The notes under the pieces: model-generated | Seen by the model: only the letters and a program-made list of their open reading frames with translations | Database searches by the model: none | Told to the model about the DNA's origin: nothing | Position numbers and translations under genes: made by a program | Assembly: GCA_963712565.1 (NCBI GenBank) | Contig: CAVQIP010000044.1 | Coordinates: 62,001-126,000 of the forward strand | From: VAZQ01 sp963712565 | GTDB lineage: Bacteria > Pseudomonadota > Alphaproteobacteria > Rhizobiales > Xanthobacteraceae | Length of the DNA: 64,000 nt | Direction of reading: 5' to 3' | Shown: in pieces, positions 1 to 11,205 of the stretch | Layout of the letters: every line of letters starts with the position of its first letter | Numbering within the stretch: the stretch's first letter is position 1

Positions 1-36
1 TTTTCAGTCACCGATCCCTCCATAGGACTACCCCGT

Positions 37-1302
<1,266 letters not shown>

Positions 1303-1307
1303 CGCGC

Positions 1308-1719
1308 CTACTTGTAGAAGCGAGTCGTCTTGAGCCGCGACGACAGGACGAGGCTGTCAAGGCAGGCGCCGGGCTCGCCGGGAGCGCAGGCCGCCACGTC
1401 GTTGACCAGGATCGCACCGATCTGACGGCATTCGTCGTCCACGACGAATGCCCGGACCATGGTCTTGGCGGCGCGCACCGGGCCCATCTCGGTGAGCAGG
1501 CGGCGCAGAATGGCGCCGTCGGTGCCGAAGGTGACGAGATCGAGCTTCATGCTCTCGATCGCGGCGTCGGATTTGTTCTCGATCACGAAGTTCAAGCGAC
1601 AGCGGTTGTCGGCGGGTCTCGATGCTGTTGAGCTCGACCAGCACCTTCTGGTCCGCCGCGAACGCGCCGACCGGCAGCAGTGCTTGCACGATGACGAGCG
1701 CACGCAGCACGCCACGCAT
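1308..1719 (-). CDS. Small secreted protein of unknown function, one frameshift
   Basis: I do not recognise the family beyond a resemblance to conserved rhizobial hypothetical proteins. An N-terminal signal peptide (MRGVLRALVIVQALLPVGAFA) is read in one frame from the ATG at 1719, preceded by a GGAG ribosome-binding site. The mature domain (from DNRCRLNFVIENK to the end RFYK) is read in the next frame. The frames switch near 1610-1618, at a short run of Cs. Removing one base gives a protein of about 136 residues with conserved cysteines, which suggests a small periplasmic protein. The locus is 3n+1 bases long, fitting a single inserted base. It converges on rho. Confidence 0.6.
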
Positions 1720-1838
1720 CTGTGATCTCCGGTGTTGCTGACGCCCCGCGCGCGAGTCATAGACCCATTCATTCCGGCCGGGCAAGCCGCGCCGATGCGA
1801 TGACATCGGGATCGCTTTGGAGCGATTCTGACGCTGCG

Positions 1839-3873
1839 TCAGTGGCGCATGGCGGCCGCAGCTTCCGCGATGGCGGCAGGCTCACTCACCGGCAAGGAGC
1901 AGGTCTCGCCGACGCAGACGAAGGCGGCGGCTTCCGCTCGCGGCCTTGATCTTCTCCGTTGCGGGGTGCGCAGCCGGCAGCGCGGGCGACGCGCGCAGGA
2001 CGATGCGGTCGAGGAAGGGGATCTTGCGGGCGGCGGCCATGAGCTCGTCGGCGCGCACGCCTTGCCCGGTCACGACGATCTCGGCCGCGCGCAGGCGCAG
2101 ATCGAGGGCGTTGAGCAAGGCCAGGTGCGCGAACAGATTTTCGCCAGCGCTGGCGGCGATCCCGTCGAACAGGCGGTCGGCCTGATCGCGCCAAGCGTGC
2201 TGGCCGGTGAAGACCGCGAGCCGAATCAGGTTCTGCGCCGCCAACGCATTGGGGTTGGGCGTCGCGTCGTCGGTGGTGGCGCTCGGCCGCACCACCAGGC
2301 CCTCGGCGTCGTCGGCGGTGAGGAAATAGCCGCCGCTGCCGGCATTGGCGTAGTGGCGGTCGAGGTTGGCCTGCCAGGCCAGCGCGCGCTCGAGATAGGC
2401 GTGCTCGCCGGTCGCCTCGTAGAGCGCGAGCGCCGCCCGGATCATGGCGGCGTGATCGGAGGCAAGGCCGGGAACGAGGAGCTTGCCGTCCCGCCAGGAA
2501 TGGCCGAGCCGATCGCCGTGCGCCATGCGGGCGTCGATGAACAGGAAGGCGCGGGCGGCGATCTCGAGCCAGGCCGGCTCGTCGAACGCGATGCCGGCGT
2601 TGACCAGCGCCGCGATCATCAACCCGTTCCAGTCCGCCAGGACCTTGTCGTCGAGGCCGGGCCGGACCCGCTTGGCGCGCGCCGCGAGCAGCTTGGCGCG
2701 CATCGGCGCGAGCCTGCGCTCGTCCTCCATGCTGCGCGGTAAGTGCTTGAGGCGATTGAGGATATTGTGGCCTTCGAAGTTGCCTTCCGCGGTCACGTCA
2801 TAGTGCGCAGCAAAAAACCGGCATCGTCGTGGCCCAGCACCGCCGCGATCTCGGCCAGCGACCAGACGTAGAACTTGCCTTCCTCGCCCTCCGAATCGGC
2901 ATCGAGCGAGGCGCAGAACGCGCCCTCCCCGGTCGTCATTTCGCGCGTCGAGCCAGGCCACCGTCTCGCGCGCGCGGGTGCGGAACAGGTCTTTGCCCGA
3001 GCGCTGGTAAGCGAGCGCGAGCAGTTCAAGCAGCAGCGCATTGTCGTAGAGCATCTTCTCGAAATGCGGCACCAGCCAGCGCTCGTCGACCGAGTAGCGG
3101 GAGAAGCCGCCGCCGAGATGATCGTAGATGCCGCCCTCGCAGATGCGCGTGAGCGTGAGCTCCACGGCCGCGAAGTAGCGGGCGTCGTTCGTGCGCTGGC
3201 CCGCGCGCCAGAGAAATTCGAGCATCATGGGCTGCGGGAATTTCGGCGCCCCGCGCATGCCGCCGTCGACGGGATCGATCATGCCGGCGATCTGACGCGG
3301 CGGCGCGGTCGAGCTCCGGCACGCCGATCACCACGCGCCCCGCGGGCCGCGCGCTGTCCGCCAGCCGCGCCATCAGCGCGCTGCGGTTCTGCTCGATGCT
3401 CTGCGGCTCCTCGCGGAACACGCGCTCGACCTCGCGCAGGAGATCGACGAAGGCGGGCTTGCCGTAGCGCGCGGTCTTGGGAAAATAGGTGCCGCCCCAG
3501 AACGGCTCGCCGCTGGGCGTGAGAAACATGGTGAGCGGCCAGCCGCCGTGCTCGCCCAGGTGATGCAGCGCCGACATGTAGATCTGGTCGATGTCCGGGC
3601 GTTCCTCGCGGTCGACTTTGATGTTGACGAAGAGGTCGTTCATCACCCGCGCGGTCGCCGCGTCCTCGAAGCTCTCGTGCGCCATGACGTGGCACCAGTG
3701 GCAGGCGGCATAGCCGACCGAGAGCAGGATCGGCTTGTTGGCGCGCTTGGCTTCGGCCAGCGCCTCGGTTCCCCACGGCCACCAGTCGACCGGGTTGTGC
3801 TTGTGCTGCAGCAGATAGGGGCTCGTCTCCGGGCCAGGCGGTTTTCGTGGGCGGCGGTGCCGGATGATGACAT
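1839..3873 (-). CDS. Thioredoxin-domain protein of the YyaL/DUF255 (SPATA20) family, five frameshifts
   Basis: The family has an N-terminal thioredoxin-like domain followed by an alpha/alpha toroid resembling N-acylglucosamine 2-epimerase; its function is not settled. Family hallmarks are visible: HENRLA and ETSPYLLQHKHNPVDWW near the start, CHWCHVMAHESFED as the redox-like motif, GGWPLTMFLTPSGEPFWGGTYFP, GAPKFPQP, and the terminal AFVCVGETCSLPV. These lie in different frames, switching near 3835, 3297, 2945, 2815 and 1935. The shift near 2815 is explained by one missing T in a run of six. Joined, the protein has about 678 residues, the normal family length. The true start is the ATG at 3873, and the true stop is the TGA at 1839-1841. 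The damage looks like sequence error. Confidence 0.85.
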
Positions 3874-3997
3874 GTTTCAAACCTGATGGGCCCACCGGCA
3901 TAATACGCAGAAGAAAACGGCCGTCGCCCGCAAAAGTTCGGCCGTCGCCCGCGGGCGAGGTCTCTTATTCCTGTAGCTTTGGTGTTGTGCGCCCATC

Positions 3998-5366
3998 ATG
4001 ACTCCCGATCGCGATACCATCTTCGCGCTCTCCTCCGGCCGGCCGCCGGCGGCGATCGCGGTGGTGCGCGTCTCCGGCCCGCGCGCCGGCGCCGCGCTGA
4101 AGCAGTTGATCGGCCGCCTGCCGGCGCCGCGGCGGGCGAGCGCTCGCGCGCGTGCGCGATCCCGTCACCGGCGACGTCATCGACGAAGGCTTGGCGCTGT
4201 GGTTTCCCGGTCCGAACAGCGAGACCGGCGAAGACATGGCCGAGCTGCAGGTGCATGGCGGCCGGGCGGTGATCGCCGCCGTGCTCGCTGCGCTGGGCAA
4301 GCTCGCGGGCTTGCGGCCGGCGGAGGCGGGCGAGTTCACGCGCCGCGCCTTCGAGCACGGCCGCATGGATTTGACCGCGGTCGAAGGACTGGCCGACCTG
4401 GTGGCGGCGGAGACCCAGGCGCAGCGGCGCCAAGCCTACCAGCATCTGAAGGGCCTGCTCGGCGAGCGTGCGGAGAGCTGGCGGCAGCGGCTGATCGAGG
4501 CGTTGGCCCTGGTCGAGGCCGGCATCGATTTTTCCGACGAGGACGATGTGCCCCACGACCTGATGGCGCGCGCACTCGAGCTCATCCGGCCGTTGGCTGA
4601 CGAGATTGCTCAGGCCGGGGCAGGGCAGGGCGAGCGCCTGCGCGACGGCTTGCGCGTTGCGATCGCGGGTCCGCCGAATGCGGGCAAGTCGACGCTGTTC
4701 AATCGGCTCGCGCGGCGCGAGGCGGCGATCGTGTCGCCGTTTCCCGGGACCACGCGCGACGTGCTCGAAGTGCATCTCGATCTCGCCGGCTATCCCGTGA
4801 CCGTGCTCGACACCGCCGGGATTCGCGCCACCCAGGATCCGGTAGAGCGCGAAGGCGTGCGGCGCGCGAGCGAGCAGGCGGCGAGCGCGGATTTGGTGCT
4901 CTGGATGGTCGACGCCAGCACGATCGAGCCGACGGAAGCGGCCGGGCGCCGCTCGCTCGAAGTGCCACCCGGCACCATGGTTTGGTTTGTGGTTAACAAG
5001 ATCGATCTGGTCGCGCCGGACCGGCGGCAAAGAATTGAATCTCAATTCACTGAGGGTGAAACCGTTAACCTTGTTTCCAGCACGACCGGAGCCGGCGTCG
5101 ACGCCCTGGTTAACGCGCTGGCGCGATTTGCCGAGTGCTTCTTCACGCCCGAGCCGGCACTGGTGACGCGCGAGCGCCAGCGCGCCCTGCTCGTCGAGAC
5201 CGTGCGCGCGTTGCGCGGCGCGCAACGCGCGGCCGAGGATGGCCAGGAGGAAATCATGGCGGAGCAGCTTCGGCTTGCGACCCGGGCGCTGGGCAAGCTG
5301 CTGGGCCGGGTGGATGTGGAAGACGTGCTGGATGTGATTTTCCGGGATTTCTGTATCGGGAAATAG
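3998..5366 (+). CDS. mnmE: tRNA modification GTPase MnmE, one frameshift
   Basis: With MnmG it forms the enzyme that adds the carboxymethylaminomethyl group to U34 of certain tRNAs. The start MTPDRDTIFALSSGRPPAAI is typical of the N-terminal folate-binding domain. The P-loop GPPNAGKST, the G2/G3 region ending DTAGIR, and NKID follow. The C-terminus ends in the invariant CIGK. The frame changes near 4141-4150: removal of one base gives RRASLARVRDPVTGD. The locus is 3n+1 bases, giving about 455 residues, the normal length. It is followed by a parS site and a double-hairpin repeat and then by its partner mnmG. Confidence 0.95.
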
Positions 5367-5419
5367 CGACACGAGTGGCCCGCTGGCCGACTGGGTCGAC
5401 GGGCGAGCCGCTCGCTCGA

Positions 5420-5435
5420 TGTTTCACGTGAAACG
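5420..5435. promoter_or_regulatory. parS centromere site (copy 1)
   Basis: TGTTTCACGTGAAACG matches the bacterial parS consensus at 15 of 16 positions and contains the complete 14-base palindromic core at 5421-5434. ParB dimers bind such sites and spread or condense around them, and ParA segregates the complex. It lies in the gap just after mnmE, about 3 kb from parA and 4 kb from parB, as expected for the origin-proximal parS cluster of alphaproteobacteria. Confidence 0.9.
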
Positions 5436-5527
5436 TGGCCGCCGGTTAGACGCCAAGCAGCGCCGGCCGATCGCCCGTGCGATCACGACATTGGACGCTC
5501 GTTCGGGGGTCAGGTAGAAGCGCGGCG

Positions 5528-5694
5528 CTAGTGCGGTGGATTTGAAGTTCCTACCATTGTAGCCGCAAGCTCGCTTAGGAACTTCAAATCCAAAACCGCA
5601 CTAGAAGTCATAGATTCGCTAGTGTCCCTTTGATTCCGAAGTTCGCATCAGTGGTTGCCGCGAGGGTTTGCGAACTTCGGAATCGGGACACTAG
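5528..5694. repeat. Double-hairpin dispersed element, copy A
   Basis: Two consecutive imperfect palindromes, 5528-5604 and 5619-5694, each begin and end in CTAG. Hairpin 1 has a 10-base outer arm (CTAGTGCGGT), an asymmetric bulge, a 15-base inner arm (GATTTGAAGTTCCTA) and a loop of about 22 bases. Hairpin 2 has the same plan, with outer arm CTAGTGTCCC and inner arm GATTCCGAAGTTCGCA. The same composite occurs at 45243-45408. The right end runs into the GGAGAG ribosome-binding site of mnmG. The element resembles REP/MITE-like palindromic repeats of Rhizobiales; no transposase is present nearby. Confidence 0.9.
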
Positions 5695-5704
5695 GAGAGA
5701 TTCG

Positions 5705-7672
5705 ATGCAGGCGCAGTACGATGTCATCGTCGTGGGTGGCGGCCATGCCGGCTGCGAGGCCGCGGCGGCGGCCGCGCGCATGGGCGCCAGCACCGCGCTC
5801 GTCACCCATCGCTTCGCCACCATCGGCGCGATGTCCTGCAATCCGGCGATCGGCGGGCTCGGCAAGGGCCATCTCGTGCGCGAGATCGACGCCCTCGACG
5901 GCCTCATGGGACGGGTGGCCGATCTCGGCGGCATCCAGTTCCGCGTGCTCAACCGCCGCAAAGGGCCGGCGGTGCGCGGCCCGCGCGCGCAGGCCGATCG
6001 CAAGCTCTACGCCGCCGCCATGCAGCAGGCGATTCGCGCTACCGCGAATCTCACCGTGATCGAAGCCGAGGCGGATGACCTCGTGATCCGCGCGGAACGA
6101 ACCGCCGGCGTCGCGCTCGCCGACGGGCGCGAGTTGCGGGCAGGGGCCGTGGTGCTGACCACCGGGACGTTCCTGCGCGGTCTCATCCATATCGGCGAGC
6201 AGCAGACGCCGGCCGGGCGGGTCGGCGAGGCGCCCGCGGTCGGCCTGTCGCTCACTCTGGAGCGGCTCGGATTTGCGCTCGGGCGGCTCAAGACCGGGAC
6301 GCCGCCGCGGCTCGACGGCCGCACGATCGATTGGGACGCGGTGGAGATGCAGCCCGGCGACGAGCCGCCGGAGCCGTTCTCGATCCTGACCGAGCGCATC
6401 GACAACGCCCAGGTCCAGTGCGGCATCACCCGCACGACCGCGGCGACCCACCGCATCATCCGCGACAACGTCCACCGCTCGCCGATGTATTCCGGCCAGA
6501 TCGCGAGCCGCGGCCCGCGCTACTGCCCCTCGATCGAGGACAAGATCGTGCGCTTCGGCGAGCGCGACGGGCACCAGATTTTCCTCGAGCCGGAAGGGCT
6601 CGACGACCCGACCGTCTATCCGAACGGCATCTCGACCTCGCTGCCGGAAGAGGTCCAGCGCGCGCTGGTCGCGACCATTCCGGGGCTGGAGAAGGCCCGC
6701 GTGCTGCGGCCCGGCTACGCCATCGAGTACGACCACGTCGATCCGCGCGAGCTCAAGCCCACGCTGGAGACGCGGCGCCTGCCCGGCCTGTTCCTGGCCG
6801 GGCAGATCAACGGCACCACCGGCTACGAGGAGGCGGCGGCGCAGGGCCTGCTCGCCGGCCTCAACGCGGCCGCCTGCGCGGGCGGCGCCGGCGCCGTCAG
6901 CTTCGATCGCGCCGAGGGCTATCTCGGCTGTGATGATTGACGATCTGGTGACGCGCGGGGTCACCGAGCCGTACCGGATGTTCACCTCGCGGGCGGAATA
7001 CCGGCTGACGCTGCGGGCCGACAACGCCGACCAGCGCCTGACCGACAAGGGCATTGCGATCGGCTGCGTCAGCGCCGGCCCGCCGCCGCCGGCATCGCGC
7101 GAAAATGACCGCGCTTGGCCGAGGCGCGCGCCTTCGCCCGCTCGGTCTCGCTCACCCCCAACGAGGCCGCGCGCCATGGGCTCGCCCTCAACAAGGACGG
7201 CCAGCGGCGCAGCGCCTTCGAGCTGCTGTCGCATCCCAATATCGGCATCGGAGCGCTCGCCGCGATCTGGCCGCGCTTGCGCGAGCTGCCGCCGAAAATC
7301 GCCGAACAGCTCGAAATCGATGCCAAATACGACGTGTACCTGTCCCGCCAGGCGGCCGACATTGCGGCCTATCGCCGGGACGAAAGCCTGCAATTGCCGG
7401 AAAACCTCGACTACGCCGAGCTGCGCGGGCTCTCCAACGAGGTGCGGCAGAAGCTGCAGTCGGCGCGGCCCCGCACCATCGGACAGGCCGCCCGCATCGA
7501 CGGCGTCACGCCGGCGGCGTTGACGCTGCTGGTGGCGCATCTCAAGCGGCGAGGGCGCGGCGCCAAGGTCGCGGGTGCGCGGCCGATGAGTGGTACTCCT
7601 GACGACCTCATCAGGACGGTGGCTCGGCGCGGCGTCATCCCCGCGCAAGCGGGATCATTTCCAGAGCGGTGA
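5705..7672 (+). CDS. mnmG: tRNA uridine-5-carboxymethylaminomethyl synthesis enzyme MnmG (GidA), about four frameshifts
   Basis: FAD-dependent partner of MnmE. The start MQAQYDVIVVGGGHAGCEAA carries the Rossmann FAD motif at residues 11-16 and follows GGAGAG. The signatures IGGLGKGHLVREIDALDG, LKTGTPPRL and NGTTGYEEAAAQG are present. The frame is lost at 6929 (an extra T inside GGC-T-GTGATG; removing it restores GVMIDDLVTRG). Between 7070 and 7120 there are further shifts of opposite sign, including a missing A in AAAA and an extra base in CTTGGCC. The net change is zero, so the C-terminal domain through LLVAHLKRRGRG is recovered. The last residues read into a palindromic repeat, so the true stop may lie earlier, for example the TGA near 7586. 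Confidence 0.93.
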
Positions 7673-7696
7673 TGGTCCCGCTTTCGCGGGGACGAC
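7634..7696. repeat. Short palindromic intergenic repeat (GTCATCCCCGCG family)
   Basis: Two GC-rich hairpins face each other, CCCGCGCAAGCGGG and CCCGCTTTCGCGGGGACGAC, separated by the conserved word TTCCAGAG. Related copies lie at 11075-11184, 37272-37352 and 56369-56440. It overlaps the apparent C-terminal tail of MnmG. Confidence 0.8.
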
Positions 7697-7780
7697 AACG
7701 GAACCGATCAGCCCGATTGGCATGACGCGGTCCACTCAGTCGTCGCCGCTTCCGAGCTCGCCGCCGATCGCGCCCGCGCC

Positions 7781-8417
7781 TTGAAGCTCACCCCGGTTTC
7801 ACGTGAAACCTCGGAGCGCCTCGACCGCTTCGTCGAGCTGTTGCTGACTTGGCAGCGCCGCATCAATCTCATCGCCCCATCCACGATTCCGCAGCTGTGG
7901 ACGCGGCATGTCGCGGATTCGCTGCAGCTCCTCGAGCTCGCGCCGGACGCGCGCGTCTGGGTCGATCTCGGCGCGGGCGGCGGCTTTCCCGGCCTGGTGA
8001 TCGCTTGCGCGCTCGCGGGAAGGACCGGCGCCCTGGTCCATCTGGTCGAAAGCAACGCGAAAAAAGCCGCCTTCCTGCGCGAGGCGGTGCGCGTCACCGG
8101 CTGTCCCGGCCCGGGTGCATTTACAGCGTATTGAGGATTTTGCAGCTAGCTTCGAGGGGCCTGTGGACGTCGTCACGGCACGTGCCGTCGCTCCGCTTAA
8201 GCTATTGCTTCCTCAATGCTTTCCGCTGCTGGGGAAAAGCGGCGCAACGGGCTTGTTCCCGAAGGGACAACATGCAGAGCTTGAACTCAGAGCGGCGGGC
8301 GAGTCGCGCGCGATGACGGGCTGGACCATGACTGCGAGCCTGGTGGAAAGCCGCACCGACCCGGCGGGCCGCATCGTGGTCGTGCGCGATGTGGAGTGCG
8401 GCGTGGCAACACCTTAA
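7781..8417 (+). CDS. rsmG: 16S rRNA (guanine-527-N7)-methyltransferase RsmG (GidB), one frameshift
   Basis: SAM-dependent methyltransferase for G527 of 16S rRNA. The N-terminal half (LTPVSRETSERLDRFVELLL, LWTRHVADSLQLL, and the SAM motif DLGAGGGFPGL) is in one frame up to about 8100. The second half (VHLQRIEDFAASF, VTARAVAPL, LFPKGQ) is in the next. Deleting the T at 8102 restores the run TGVPARVHLQRIEDF. The locus is 3n+1 bases, about 211 residues. No ATG is in frame, so the TTG at 7781 is the best visible start. Codons for VSRET are the second parS site. The second half is slightly less GC-rich than its neighbours. Confidence 0.92.
7796..7809. promoter_or_regulatory. parS centromere site (copy 2), inside rsmG
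   Basis: GTTTCACGTGAAAC is the complete 14-base parS core, embedded in the first codons of rsmG (V-S-R-E-T). The outer bases (G and C) differ from the 16-base consensus. It lies about 660 bases upstream of the parA start. Placement inside rsmG constrains both the protein sequence and the centromere. Confidence 0.88.
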
Positions 8418-8467
8418 GATTCCAACCGATTCGCTATTCGGGCGTTTCCGAAGCCGGACCCAATGCC

Positions 8468-9403
8468 ATGACCGACCCCGCGGACTTGCCAGCGGAATCA
8501 TCGGACGAATTGCCCCAGGTCATCGCCCTGGCGAGCCGTATTCCCAATCCCCAACCGCCGCGCGTGATCGCGATCGCCAACCAGAAGGGCGGCGTCGGCA
8601 AGACCACGACGGCGATCAATCTCGGCACCGCGCTCGCCGCGATCGGCGAACACGTGCTGATCATCGATCTCGATCCGCAGGGCAATGCCTCGACCGGACT
8701 CGGCATCGATCGCCGCAGCCGCCGCTACTCGACCTACGATGTGTTGATGGGCGAGGCGACGTTGCGCGACGCGGTGCTGGCGACCGCGGTGCCGCGTCTT
8801 TCCATCGCGCCCTCGACGCTCGATCTCTCCGGCCTCGAGCTCGAAGTCAGCCAGGAGCGCGACCGCGCCTTTCGCCTGCGCACCGCGCTCGCGCCGCTGC
8901 GCGGCGCGATGCCGCGCGCGAGCGACTTCAGCTACGTGCTGATCGATTGTCCGCCTTCGCTCAATCTGCTCACCGTCAACGCCATGGCGGCGGCGGATGC
9001 GATCCTGGTGCCGCTGCAATGCGAGTTCTTCGCGCTCGAAGGATTGTCGCAACTGCTGCAGACCGTGGACACCGTGAAGGCGACGCTCAATCCCGATCTC
9101 TTGATCCACGGCATCGTGCTCACGATGCACGACGCGCGCAACAATCTCTCCAATCAAGTCGTCGCCGACGTGCGGGCGAACAGCAAGCAGAAAGTCTACG
9201 ACACCATCATCCCGCGCAACGTGCGGGTATCGGAGGCGCCGTCGTACGGCAAACCGGTGCTGGTCTACGATCTCAAATGCGTGGGCAGCGAAGCCTATCT
9301 GCGGCTCGCGACCGAGATCATTCAACGCGAGAAGGAATTGATCGCGGGGGCGCCGCGCCCCGACGGTGCAATCGATGCGGGCCAGCAGCCGGGCGCGGCG
9401 TGA
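8468..9403 (+). CDS. parA: Chromosome partitioning ATPase ParA (Soj)
   Basis: Drives segregation of ParB-parS complexes along the nucleoid. The 311-residue product is intact. It has the deviant Walker A KGGVGKTT at residues 40-47, motif A' DLDPQGNASTGLG, and Walker B YVLIDCPPSLNLLT. The ATG at 8468 (MTDPADLPAESS) is preferred over an in-frame start 24 codons upstream, because family members begin shortly before the Walker A motif. The ribosome-binding site is weak. parB follows with about 70 bases between them, containing three 18-base repeats. Confidence 0.96.
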   Translation: MTDPADLPAESSDELPQVIALASRIPNPQPPRVIAIANQKGGVGKTTTAINLGTALAAIGEHVLIIDLDPQGNASTGLGIDRRSRRYSTYDVLMGEATLRDAVLATAVPRLSIAPSTLDLSGLELEVSQERDRAFRLRTALAPLRGAMPRASDFSYVLIDCPPSLNLLTVNAMAAADAILVPLQCEFFALEGLSQLLQTVDTVKATLNPDLLIHGIVLTMHDARNNLSNQVVADVRANSKQKVYDTIIPRNVRVSEAPSYGKPVLVYDLKCVGSEAYLRLATEIIQREKELIAGAPRPDGAIDAGQQPGAA

Positions 9404-9420
9404 GCGGGGCGGAGAGCGAA

Positions 9421-9473
9421 AGTTGGGAGACGTCAAAAAGTTGGGAGACGTGAAACAGTGGGGAGACTCGGCA
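9421..9473 (+). repeat. Threefold 18-base tandem repeat between parA and parB
   Basis: Units begin at 9421, 9439 and 9457 (AGTTGGGAGACGTCAAAA, AGTTGGGAGACGTGAAAC, then a degenerate AGTGGGGAGACTCGGCA). Each unit carries a GGGAGA purine core able to act as a ribosome-binding site, and the last unit sits just before the parB ATG. The second unit also contains ACGTGAAAC, the right half of a parS site. It could be recent tandem duplication of the parB ribosome-binding site. Confidence 0.85.
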
Positions 9474-10343
<870 letters not shown>

Positions 10344-10475
10344 ATCGAGCGAGTTGCGCGACTTCGGCCGCCTGCCTGTTCGTTGCCTTCCGGGAATGAA
10401 TCGAATGCGATGCACGCGCCCGCGCGGCGGGGCGCGCGGCTGAAAAATCGACCGAACGTCGCGGGGGAGGGGACG

Positions 10476-11048
10476 GTGGCCAAGCAAGTTCGACGGGTGA
10501 TCACGGGCCACGATGAACGCGGCAAGGCGATCGTGATCGCCGATGGTCCGGCGCCGTTCGTTCACGTCAACGCGGTCGATCCGGAGTGGTACTCCACCGA
10601 CATCTGGCGCACGAACGAGACGCCGGCGCGCATCGTGCCGGCCGCCGCCGAGCCGACGCTCGGCCCGCGCCGGCAACTGCCGGGAAAGCGCGGCACGGTC
10701 CTGCGCGTCAATCATTTCCCGCCGGAAAACGCGGCGGTGCGGCAGATGGATGCGCAAGCCGCGCGGGCGGCCTTCGCCGCGCTCGGCAACGAGAAGGCGG
10801 CAACCTTCGGCAAGGGCGGCCGCCACCCGCTGATGCACCGGACCGAGACCGTCGATTACGCCATTGTGCTCGCCGGCGAGATCACCATGGTGCTCGACGA
10901 CGTCGACGTCGAGTTGAAGGCCGGCGATATCGTGGTCCAGTGCGGCACCAACCACGCCTGGAGCAACCGCTCCGACGCGCCGTGCGTGGTCGCCTTCGTG
11001 CTGATCGACGGCGAATTCGCGCCGGAGCTGGCGGCGAAGTTCGGCTAG
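10476..11048 (+). CDS. Cupin-domain protein
   Basis: The 190-residue soluble protein has a C-terminal single cupin. Motif 1 is recognisable around GGRHPLMHRTETVDYAIVLAGE and motif 2 around LKAGDIVVQCGTNHAWSN; the metal-binding His/Glu set is present. The substrate cannot be told from sequence; relatives are annotated only as cupin proteins. The GTG at 10476 is chosen because GGGGAGGGG precedes it. The longer ATG reading frame has an arginine-rich N-terminus that looks noncoding. It lies between parB and a convergent holA. Confidence 0.75.
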   Translation: MAKQVRRVITGHDERGKAIVIADGPAPFVHVNAVDPEWYSTDIWRTNETPARIVPAAAEPTLGPRRQLPGKRGTVLRVNHFPPENAAVRQMDAQAARAAFAALGNEKAATFGKGGRHPLMHRTETVDYAIVLAGEITMVLDDVDVELKAGDIVVQCGTNHAWSNRSDAPCVVAFVLIDGEFAPELAAKFG

Positions 11049-11074
11049 TCCGGCATCCCAACTCGGACGTTGCT

Positions 11075-11184
11075 GTCATCCCCGCGAGGGGCACCCTGCG
11101 ACGCTCGCGTCGCAGGGACCCCGTTGCGGGGATCCATATTCCAGAGCCCGGTGGTGAAGGGTCCCCGCTTACGCGGGGACGACA
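11075..11184. repeat. Composite palindromic intergenic repeat with nested inverted repeat
   Basis: Outer hairpins belong to the GTCATCCCCGCG...CGGGGACGAC family with the word CCATATTCCAGAG. Inside the left half lies an independent near-perfect palindrome at about 11096-11119, with 11-base arms (CCCTGCGACGC and its complement) around a two-base centre. It sits between the convergent cupin gene and holA and may help end transcription from both sides. Confidence 0.75.
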
Positions 11185-11205
11185 CCCGGAAAAGTGGCGA
11201 AGAGA

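Noticed and set aside
5367..5704. Replication origin in the mnmE-mnmG gap
   Set aside because: The region holds a parS site and hairpins but no cluster of DnaA boxes or AT-rich unwinding stretch. In related genomes the origin lies beyond rho.
7634..7696. CRISPR array
   Set aside because: The repeated words are isolated palindromic elements scattered over the window, not regularly spaced repeats with spacers, and no cas genes are present.
9366..9473. Longer ParB starting at 9366
   Set aside because: The extension translates the 18-base repeats and overlaps parA. The ParA-binding peptide typical of ParB N-termini begins at 9474.
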